Assembly (NCBI GenBank): GCA_035461765.1
Contig: DATHUY010000053.1
Location: 1 to 64,000, forward strand
From: Longimicrobiales bacterium
GTDB lineage: Bacteria; Gemmatimonadota; Gemmatimonadetes; Longimicrobiales; RSA9
DNA: 64,000 bases
Direction: 5' to 3'
Positions 54,818-61,991 of the stretch are shown here, piece after piece. Below the pieces are notes generated by a model. That model was not told where the DNA came from. It searched no databases and saw only the letters and a program-made list of their open reading frames with translations. Both the position numbers and the translations under genes were made by a program. How positions within the stretch are numbered: the stretch's first letter is position 1; every line of letters begins with the position of its first letter.

Positions 54818-56044
54818 TCAGGTCCGGATTGCCGACGTGATGCTGCGGAGCTCGCCGTCGCGCAGCCGGCTGTGGGTCGGGAGCGTGAGGAGATCGCGAA
54901 CGAGCGCATCTGCGCCGGCTGTTCCGGCAGGGTTTCCGGCGGCCAGTCTGGCGCGTATGGCCGGAAGCTCGGCGAGCGTCGTGGGATAGGAAGGTGCGAC
55001 GCCCAGCTGGTGGAGCTGCCGCACGAGGGCGGCGGCGCGTCCGGGTATCCGCACGGGCAGACGCAGGTATCCGGCGTCGCCGCCAGCCGGTATGCGGATC
55101 GTGACCACGTCCGCGCCGAGACGGTCGATGATCGAGGCTGCGCGTTCCCGGCGGGCAGCCGCTTCGCGCCGAGCGGCCTCGCGTGTAGCCAGCACCAGCG
55201 CGGCCACGCTGCGCCCGGGACCGCAGGCCGGGGACGGCTCTCGATAGTGGGTTTCGCCCAATTCGAGCCATGGCAGTGATGCGGGAAAATGATAGAGCGA
55301 AGGCCGTCCGAGGGCCCACTGCGCGGTCGCCGCGACGAGCGTGCGGGCCGTGGAGAGCGCTCCGTTCGGAGGCAGATCCGCAACAGGCGGCGCTCCGTCG
55401 CCGCGCCACAGGAGGGCACCGCCGGCGCCCCCCGTCCACCCCTTGCCCCGGCCGAAGCTGAGCACGCTCAGTCGACCGTGCGCACCGAGCGGCCGGTCGC
55501 CCCACGTGGCGCCATGGCCCTGCGCGGCGTCCTCGATGACCAGCGCGCCATAGGGGCGGGCGAGCATTTCTATGGCGTCCCAGTCCACGGGGACGCCGTA
55601 GAGCGGCGACACCACGACCACGCCTGCGCCGTTTTTCAGTGCCGCTTCCAGTGAGGCGGGATCGGGCGCGAGCGTCGCGGGATCGATGTCGTACAGGGCG
55701 ACTGTGGCCTCCGCGCCGACGGCGGCCGTTGCGACGTCGTAGCACGTGAAGGCCGGGAGCGCGACGATCCGGCGCGCACCCGTCGCAGCCAGGGCCGTGC
55801 GGATCGCGAGCTGAAGCGCATGCGTGCCGCTGTCGGTGAGGAGCGCGCCGTCGGCGTGGAAGTCACGGACCAGCAGCGACCGAAGCCGGGCGCGCGGGTC
55901 CGCGCCGGGGATGACGGCGGAGCCGACGGCGCGGGCGAGCGCGCCCGGTGACAGAGGCGCATACACGGGCAGCTGATGGCGCCAGCCATGCGAGCCGGCC
56001 TCCGCGTCGAGCTCCCGCTGTCCGGCCGTGAGCGTCGGAATCAC
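54818..56044 (-). CDS. DegT/DnrJ/EryC1/StrS-type PLP aminotransferase (copy 2)
   Basis: 408 residues from GTG 56044, overlapping the FemAB stop (GTGA); the open frame extends much further but only in a shadow of the FemAB gene. PLP features: VIEDAAQGHGATWG (E171-D172) and the probable Schiff-base lysine K201 in SFGRGKGWTGG. It resembles copy 1 in the ALPAFTCYDV and PLTCKV strand region. It probably installs an amine on a keto sugar. It follows FemAB and deacetylase genes. Confidence 0.85.
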   Translation of the reverse strand: MIPTLTAGQRELDAEAGSHGWRHQLPVYAPLSPGALARAVGSAVIPGADPRARLRSLLVRDFHADGALLTDSGTHALQLAIRTALAATGARRIVALPAFTCYDVATAAVGAEATVALYDIDPATLAPDPASLEAALKNGAGVVVVSPLYGVPVDWDAIEMLARPYGALVIEDAAQGHGATWGDRPLGAHGRLSVLSFGRGKGWTGGAGGALLWRGDGAPPVADLPPNGALSTARTLVAATAQWALGRPSLYHFPASLPWLELGETHYREPSPACGPGRSVAALVLATREAARREAAARRERAASIIDRLGADVVTIRIPAGGDAGYLRLPVRIPGRAAALVRQLHQLGVAPSYPTTLAELPAIRARLAAGNPAGTAGADALVRDLLTLPTHSRLRDGELRSITSAIRT

Positions 56045-57087
56045 CACCAGGGGAGTCGGCTGGCGAGCGGAGGACCGATCCGGTTGGCGACGGGGAGCGG
56101 AAGGCGCTGCCAGGCGGAGGAGGCCGCGCGCACGAGGCGTGACGGTGATGAGGACGTGCGCGGCCGGGCCGTCCACTCGAGCCAGCGGAGCGGAACGTCG
56201 CGGCCGCCCCATTGTTTCTTGAAGCGGTGCGTGCTCGCGCCGGGCGTGCTGCGTCCGAAATTGAAGACGCGCACACCGCGCCCGATCATCTCCTCCATGA
56301 AGCTCCAGTACAGGAGCATGTTCGGAGCGAGCCGGTTGTAGTCGCGGATGCACGATGCCCAGGTGATCTCGAACTCGCCCTTCCATATGAAGCCGGCGGC
56401 CGCTCCGATCGGGCGTCCCTGGTGATAGATGGCGCCGAACACGACCTCCGGGAACGTCGCGGCCACGGCCTCGAAGAAGCGGCGCGAGTACACCGGCGTG
56501 CCCAGGTCCCGCATGTTGCGCGCGAACACGGTATAGAACGCATCCAGCTGGTCCGGTCCGACCCGGAACGTCATGCCTTCCTTCTGCGGCCGCCGGATCT
56601 GGCTGCGCACCTTGCTCGGGAACTGCGACCACAGCGCCTCCGGCGTGTCCGGCAGGTCGAGCAGAACCATCACCTTCTTCTCATCCGCCGCCGCACGGCT
56701 CGGCAGCGGAGGGCGGCATCGGACCTGGAGTACGCCGGCGCCCGACCGCTGCGCCTCCGCCACCGCGGCGTCCATGAGGACGCGCTGGGCCGCCGGCGTT
56801 CCGAGCGGACCGCCATAGTTGACGTAGGGCATGGAGATCAGCGAGTGGCCGAGCAGCGGTGTGCGGACCCGTACGAGAGGCAGGACGCCCTGCCAGGCCC
56901 CGTCCATGGTCACGGCTACAAGCGGCAGGTACTCACGGCCGAGCACGTCTTCGACAATGCCGCGCCAGCCGGAAAGCTGACAGAACGTACTCTCCGGCGC
57001 TTCCCGGACGAACGCGTCCCAGTGCGTGTCGTCGCGGTCCGCGCGCGCGACCCGCAACTGTACAGGGTGGGTGGTGACGGTGCTCAT
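56041..57087 (-). CDS. FemAB-type GNAT acyltransferase (copy 2)
   Basis: 348 residues from ATG 57087. Features of the FemAB group are visible: TFCQLSGWRGIVED, FPSKVRSQIRRPQKEG (a basic signature like that of exosortase-associated FemAB proteins), GTPVYSRRFFEAVAA and NFGRSTPGASTHRFKKQWGG at the C-terminal substrate loop. It likely moves an acyl or aminoacyl group to an amine. It starts two bases after the deacetylase stop and overlaps the aminotransferase by GTGA. Confidence 0.83.
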   Translation of the reverse strand: MSTVTTHPVQLRVARADRDDTHWDAFVREAPESTFCQLSGWRGIVEDVLGREYLPLVAVTMDGAWQGVLPLVRVRTPLLGHSLISMPYVNYGGPLGTPAAQRVLMDAAVAEAQRSGAGVLQVRCRPPLPSRAAADEKKVMVLLDLPDTPEALWSQFPSKVRSQIRRPQKEGMTFRVGPDQLDAFYTVFARNMRDLGTPVYSRRFFEAVAATFPEVVFGAIYHQGRPIGAAAGFIWKGEFEITWASCIRDYNRLAPNMLLYWSFMEEMIGRGVRVFNFGRSTPGASTHRFKKQWGGRDVPLRWLEWTARPRTSSSPSRLVRAASSAWQRLPLPVANRIGPPLASRLPWW

Positions 57088-57089
57088 GG

Positions 57090-57944
57090 CTACTGCGTTG
57101 CAGGCGCCAGCAGATCGAGCGTTTCCGCGATCGGCTGAAATCTGTAGGTTCCGAGCAGACGTTCGAGCCGCGGCGCCGTCCGACGCAGCCCGCCATAGTG
57201 GCGAACCCGCGTGAGCGGCGGCACCTTCACGCGCGGCTGGTCGACGTCGAGCTCCCATGGATGGATGTAGAATGTAGCCGGGGCGTTCCGCTGCTCCGCC
57301 TGCGTGAACGCCGCCTGCGTCAGTGCATACGGCAGCAGCCGGAAATAGCCTCCGCCTCCCGCCGGCAGGTTCGTGCTTCCCACCCGCACCGTGGCCGGAG
57401 GGACCTCCGCCAGCCGGCCGCTCGGGCGTTCGATCCAGTGCGTGTCCCGCGCTGCCGACGGGTAGCCGTACCCCCGGCGCCGGATCGGGAACAGACTCGA
57501 ATCGTAGCGATGCCCCTCTTCAATCAGGATGTCCAGCGCCCACTCGGTTCCCGGGATGATCGAAAAGCTCGGGGCCCGGAAGCCATACACCTGCTGTCCC
57601 GTCAGGTCCTCGAGCAGCGCACGCGTCCGCCGGATCGACTGCCGGAACTGCTCAGGTGTCTGTGTCGGTACGCGGGCGTGATCCCAACCGTGCGAGGCGA
57701 TCTCGTGGCCTCCCGACGCCACCTCCCGCACCAGCTCCGGCTGCCGCTCGGCGACCCAGCCCAGTATAAAAAAAGTGCCGCGCGCGCCATGTCGCGCCAT
57801 CAGGCTCAACAGCGCACGCGTGCTCCCCGCAACGCGGCTCGGCTGGTCGGCCCAGCCCGTGCGCGGGACCGCCCGCTCCAGCGCCGTGACCTGGAAATGC
57901 TCTTCCACGTCGATCGTGAAGTGATGAACCGCCACCAGCTCCAT
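57090..57944 (-). CDS. Polysaccharide deacetylase, exosortase/PEP-CTERM-locus type (copy 2)
   Basis: 284 residues starting HHFTIDVEEHFQVTAL, the hallmark of the exosortase-associated deacetylase subfamily, in which the second Asp of the usual TFDDG motif is replaced (D12, E14). Metal histidines are H85 and H89 in SHGWDH, then GFRAPSFSI. RGYGYPSAARDTHWIE and FYIHPWELD also fit. It would remove acetyl groups from an amino sugar. It opens the minus-strand operon that continues with FemAB and aminotransferase; 178 bases separate it from the phosphatase gene. Confidence 0.9.
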   Translation of the reverse strand: MELVAVHHFTIDVEEHFQVTALERAVPRTGWADQPSRVAGSTRALLSLMARHGARGTFFILGWVAERQPELVREVASGGHEIASHGWDHARVPTQTPEQFRQSIRRTRALLEDLTGQQVYGFRAPSFSIIPGTEWALDILIEEGHRYDSSLFPIRRRGYGYPSAARDTHWIERPSGRLAEVPPATVRVGSTNLPAGGGGYFRLLPYALTQAAFTQAEQRNAPATFYIHPWELDVDQPRVKVPPLTRVRHYGGLRRTAPRLERLLGTYRFQPIAETLDLLAPATQ

Positions 57945-58055
57945 GTCGTGTTACAGGTTGACGTTCGCGCTGATCAGCACGATTCGCCGACCCGAAATGC
58001 AAAGTCGACGCCCGCGCGGGCAGTCCGCACGAATTCTTGTGCGACAACGAAATCA

Positions 58056-58077
58056 CCCGGCTTGACACGCGGCCGGG
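58056..58077 (-). terminator. Hairpin after the tyrosine phosphatase gene
   Basis: CCCGGC, a ten-base loop and GCCGGG form a six-pair stem about 45 bases past the phosphatase stop at 58123 on the minus strand; a weak T-rich tail follows. A second small inverted repeat (CGCAC...GTGCG, 58026-58043) lies next to it. They separate the phosphatase from the deacetylase operon. Confidence 0.3.
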
Positions 58078-58122
58078 CGGCGCGGGTGGTGTAGCGTGGG
58101 CGCCACAGTCGGAGGGTGTTCC

Positions 58123-58710
58123 CTATCGCGGGTGTTGCATCGTCGACAGCAACGTATCGATGCACCGCTCGATCCGTTCGTAGACCTCATCGAAGACGGC
58201 GTCGCCATGGCTGTACGGATCGCGGATGGTGCGTGTGTCGATCGGCTGGGGATCGAGGTCGCCGAGTACCAGCACGCCTGCGCGGCGATCGAAACGCTCG
58301 AGCAGCTTGCGCCCCTGGGCCCGGTCCATGACGACGATCAGATCGGCACTCTCGATCAGGGCCGGGCTCACGAGTTGGGATCGGTGTGTGGACAGGTCAA
58401 TGCCGCGTCGCCGGGCGGCGCGCTGGGCGGTGTCAGGCGAGGCGCGGTCCGGACCGATGAATCCGGCGGAGTGGATGATCAGGTCCGCACCGTTCGAGCG
58501 CTGGCGCAGCACTTCCGCCGCGAAGGGGCTTCGGCAGATGTTGCCCAGGCACATGACCAGCACCGTTCGCGCCGGCCGGGACCGGAGGTGTCGGACCAGG
58601 TGCCGCTGACGGACGCGGTGAAGCAGCCGGTCAGGCGTGTGACGTAATTGCCGCGCCAGCCGGCGCGCCACGCCTGCGAGCAGCCGGACGCGCCTGGTCA
58701 TCAATGACAT
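58123..58710 (-). CDS. Low-molecular-weight protein tyrosine phosphatase, Wzb-like
   Basis: 195 residues from ATG 58710 (a second ATG at 58701 is possible). The P-loop CLGNICRS (C54, R60) and the general acid in RDPYSHG (D164) define the family. Such phosphatases dephosphorylate BY-type tyrosine kinases that control polymer length. The catalytic domain is preceded by about 48 residues very rich in Arg and His, longer than usual. No BY-kinase was found in the window. It is divergent from the receptor-like gene at 59054. Confidence 0.87.
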   Translation of the reverse strand: MSLMTRRVRLLAGVARRLARQLRHTPDRLLHRVRQRHLVRHLRSRPARTVLVMCLGNICRSPFAAEVLRQRSNGADLIIHSAGFIGPDRASPDTAQRAARRRGIDLSTHRSQLVSPALIESADLIVVMDRAQGRKLLERFDRRAGVLVLGDLDPQPIDTRTIRDPYSHGDAVFDEVYERIERCIDTLLSTMQHPR

Positions 58711-59053
58711 ATCCTGTTCATCCCGGGAAAGCGCAGCGGCCGCCGTTGGTCGCTGCCCAGTCAATGAACGATGCACATACGCAGGCGCCATATCAACCGG
58801 CGGTGGCGCGGGAACGCTGATTCCGCGAGCTGGGCGGACCGGGATGCTCGCATGCCCTCCTATGTTGTGCTTCCGCAACACCGGCGCGGTCGGGTGGCGT
58901 GTCGGCAGATAGTTCCAGCCGTCGTAACCTGCTGCGCGACAACGTGTGTCGCGCCTTGCGTCAGGCAGGCGGGACAGGGCACGCGACCTGCGCCACCCGC
59001 GGCCAGCGAACAAGTCGGATATCGAACCGTCCCGACCCACGAGGAACACATAC
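58711..59053. other. 343-base divergent region
   Basis: Space between the phosphatase (minus) and the receptor-like gene (plus). It must hold divergent promoters, but I could not point to convincing hexamers. A short inverted repeat, TGTTG ... CAACA, lies near 58862-58884. The plus-strand gene has a good GAGGAA ribosome-binding site at 59041-59046. Confidence 0.4.
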
Positions 59054-61987
59054 ATGCTGCCACACTGGCGAAGTGCGCCCCGCCCTGGTCTGCTTGCCGT
59101 GGTCCTGACGGTGCTCGTCTGCGCGCCGCTCCAGGCCCAGACGGCGACGACGGGAGCCGTGGACGGTCGCGTCGTGGATGCTTCGGGGGCACCTGTTCTG
59201 GACGCCATAGTGACGATTCGTGACGCGTCCGGCCTCGAGAAAGAGACCGACAGTGGTCGGCGCGGTGTGTTCTCGTTCGGCTACCTGGCGCCCGGCCTGT
59301 ATCAGCTTCGTGTCGAGCAGATCGGATATGCTCCGGGACTGGTCACAGGTATTCAGGTGCGCCCGGGTCGGACGCGCCAGGTCGAGGTCCGGCTGCCGGC
59401 GGCGGCACCGGCAGACGTCCAGCCCCGCGTCGTTCCGCACCAGGGTGCGGTGCAGCCGGCCACGTTGTATGGCGGAAGCCAGTGGCTGCCGTCGTTTGCC
59501 GTCCGGTCCGTGCCGTCCGCGACGCGCGAGCCGGCCGATCTCCTGCGCATGTCCTCGATCGCGGATGACCGCTGGATCGCGGAAGGGCTGCCCGCGAGCC
59601 TGTCCGTCCTCCGGATCGATGGCATTCCGTTCCGCCCCGCCGCGCACCCGCAGCTTCCTGATGCGGGATCCGCCTTCACCCTGACCGGCATCGAATCCGC
59701 CGAGCTGGTGACGAACGGTGTGGACGTCGACTGGAGTGGCGCGGCAGCCTCCTATCTGAGCACACAGTCGCGCCACGGCGCCTCAGCCGCAGCGGTGCAC
59801 GCCGCCGCGTTCTGGTCCGGCGACGCGCTGCCTTCGGGCATCGACGCCGGACCCCTGTCACATACCGACGTTCAGGGAGGCGTCGTCGTGCGGGGACCGT
59901 TCTTCGCCGACGGGAACCAGTTCAGTCTGGGCATCGAAGCGCGACGGCTGGAGACGCCGGTCTCCGCGGCGTGGGCCGACACCGAGGCAGCGGCCACGCT
60001 GGCAGAGGCCGATCCGGAGCTCGATCTGGAGTCGTACCGCAGGCCGGCCGTACTGAGCAGCAATGCGGCGTCGGCGTTCGCACGCGCCGACTGGTCCGTC
60101 GGTCGCAGCCACCGCGTCGAGCTGAGCGCGCATTTCGCCGCGCAGCCGGACGCCGAAACAGTGGACGAACGGGGGAGCCGGCTGGCCTGGCAGGGCAGCG
60201 ATCTCGTCGCGGGCGCCGCGCTGAGATCGGCGTTCGGCGCCTCCGTCGTCAACGAGCTGCGCGTGGCCGCCACGCGCAGTGCGCGCGAACGGCCTGCTCT
60301 CGATCAGGGCATCCCCACCCGACTCGTTTCCGACGACCTCGCGTTCGGGGCCGCGACGGCATCGCTGTCCTCGGCGGAAGACCTGATCGTCCACGTCAGT
60401 GATGCCGTCCGTGTGGCATCCGGTGCGCATACGTTCGAGGTGGGCGCCGCGGCGGCTCTGGGCATGTACAGCTACGAGCACCGGGAGAACGCGGACGGCG
60501 CGTACCTGTTCGGCGACGTATCCGATTTCGCAGCTGACTCGGGCGTCTTCATGCGCGCGGAGGGCGGCGCGCCGCTCGCGGAATGGACCTCACCGACACT
60601 GTCGGTGTTCGCGCAGGACCGGTGGCGTGCACTCTCCGGTCTCGAGGTGATGCTCGGCGTGCGCGTCGATCGCGAATCGCTGCCCGAGTCGGACGTGAAC
60701 CGGGACGATGAGTGGTTCCAGCTCACGGGCCTCGCGAACAATGACATCGGGAGCACGAGCCTCCGCATCAGTCCACGCGCCGGCATCACATGGGACGTGA
60801 ACGGATCGCGCGACTGGGTGGTCGAGGCGGGTGGCGGGCTGTACTACGATCGTGTGGACCCGCAGCTGCTCGCGCAGTGGCAGGTCGATGATGGCAGCGC
60901 GCTCATGCGGCGCGTGAACGGCTCGCTGAGCTGGCCGGATGATTCCGCGGGCGTGACCGCGCCACGGCTCACCATGCTCTCCTCCGACTTCGATGCGCCG
61001 CGCACGGCACGACTGGGCGCGGGTGTGACCCGCCGGCTCGCGGCCGGTACGTCCCTTTCGGTATCGGCGGTCGCGCGTCGCACGGAGAACCTGCCGAGAC
61101 AGAGCGATCTGAATCTCCTGCCGCTGCCCGGCGCGCGGGACCAGTACGGAAGGGAAGTGTACGGCGTGCTGGAACAGCACGGCGCACTGCTGGCCGCCGC
61201 GCCCGCATCCGGCCGCCGGTTCCCGGTCTACGATGAGGTCGCGCTCATCAGCGACGACGGCTGGTCGGAATACATCGGGGTCACGATCGGCGTCGACCGC
61301 GAATTGATGGACGGGTATGGCTTCCTGCTGCGCTACACGTTCGGACGCACGACCGACAACTGGGTCGACGCTGCGCGGGGCCGCTGGGGCCACTCCGGTG
61401 CCCCCGCCGTCGGTGGTGACCCGGACTGGGAGGAAGGCACGTCCGATTTCGATGTGCCGCACCGTGGCACGGCGGCTGTCGTGCTCGAGGCTCCGTTCGG
61501 CGTGCAGGTCTCCGGCGCTTACCGGTTTCAGAGCGGGCGCCCGTTCACGCCCGGCTTCCGCCCGGGTGTCGACGCCGATGCGGGAGGCTCGGGGACCGAT
61601 CCGGCGTTCGTGGATGGGGCCCTCGCCGGGATGTCGGACATCATCGGCGAGTGGGACTGTCTGCGCGACGCCGAGGACGCGTTCGTGGAACGCAACTCAT
61701 GCCGTGCAGCGGCCGTCCACGCACTCGATATCGGTGCGGCTCTCACGGTGCTCCGGTGGGGCGGAGCCGCGGCCGCGATCACGCTCGATGCATTCAACGT
61801 GTTCGACAGCTGGCATGAGCAGCCGGATGCTGCTCTCTACCTCATCGACCCGGCCGGCACCCTCACGTCCGATCCCGTCGCCCGTACCGTCGACGTTCCG
61901 TTGCTCGTCAACTCCGAATTCGGCAAGCCGCTCGCGCGGCGCCATTCCGGCCGCCGGCTTCGTCTCGGTCTTTCGCTGAACTGGTAA
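59054..61987 (+). CDS. TonB-receptor-like outer-membrane protein with carboxypeptidase-regulatory domain
   Basis: 977 residues from ATG 59054 (a longer in-frame start is disfavoured by the clear signal peptide, cut after LQAQ). Residues 30-115 form a CarboxypepD_reg-like beta sandwich (TTGAVDGRVVDASGAPV, GVFSFGYLAPGLYQLRV). A degenerate plug-like segment follows and the remaining about 700 residues are a barrel, ending in LRLGLSLNW with the terminal aromatic of outer-membrane barrels. Such proteins take up or sense ligands at the outer membrane. The plug is weak, so it may be a non-transport relative. It is four bases before the repeat lipoprotein, with which it may work. Confidence 0.72.
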   Translation: MLPHWRSAPRPGLLAVVLTVLVCAPLQAQTATTGAVDGRVVDASGAPVLDAIVTIRDASGLEKETDSGRRGVFSFGYLAPGLYQLRVEQIGYAPGLVTGIQVRPGRTRQVEVRLPAAAPADVQPRVVPHQGAVQPATLYGGSQWLPSFAVRSVPSATREPADLLRMSSIADDRWIAEGLPASLSVLRIDGIPFRPAAHPQLPDAGSAFTLTGIESAELVTNGVDVDWSGAAASYLSTQSRHGASAAAVHAAAFWSGDALPSGIDAGPLSHTDVQGGVVVRGPFFADGNQFSLGIEARRLETPVSAAWADTEAAATLAEADPELDLESYRRPAVLSSNAASAFARADWSVGRSHRVELSAHFAAQPDAETVDERGSRLAWQGSDLVAGAALRSAFGASVVNELRVAATRSARERPALDQGIPTRLVSDDLAFGAATASLSSAEDLIVHVSDAVRVASGAHTFEVGAAAALGMYSYEHRENADGAYLFGDVSDFAADSGVFMRAEGGAPLAEWTSPTLSVFAQDRWRALSGLEVMLGVRVDRESLPESDVNRDDEWFQLTGLANNDIGSTSLRISPRAGITWDVNGSRDWVVEAGGGLYYDRVDPQLLAQWQVDDGSALMRRVNGSLSWPDDSAGVTAPRLTMLSSDFDAPRTARLGAGVTRRLAAGTSLSVSAVARRTENLPRQSDLNLLPLPGARDQYGREVYGVLEQHGALLAAAPASGRRFPVYDEVALISDDGWSEYIGVTIGVDRELMDGYGFLLRYTFGRTTDNWVDAARGRWGHSGAPAVGGDPDWEEGTSDFDVPHRGTAAVVLEAPFGVQVSGAYRFQSGRPFTPGFRPGVDADAGGSGTDPAFVDGALAGMSDIIGEWDCLRDAEDAFVERNSCRAAAVHALDIGAALTVLRWGGAAAAITLDAFNVFDSWHEQPDAALYLIDPAGTLTSDPVARTVDVPLLVNSEFGKPLARRHSGRRLRLGLSLNW

Positions 61988-61991
61988 TCGA

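Noticed and set aside
54818-56632. Long frame of 604 codons starting at 56632
   Set aside because: Only the part after 56044 resembles aminotransferase; the first 196 codons overlap the FemAB gene and look like a shadow.
58062-58067. TTGACA at 58062 as a -35 box
   Set aside because: It is in the plus direction, no -10 follows at proper spacing, and both nearby genes run on the minus strand.
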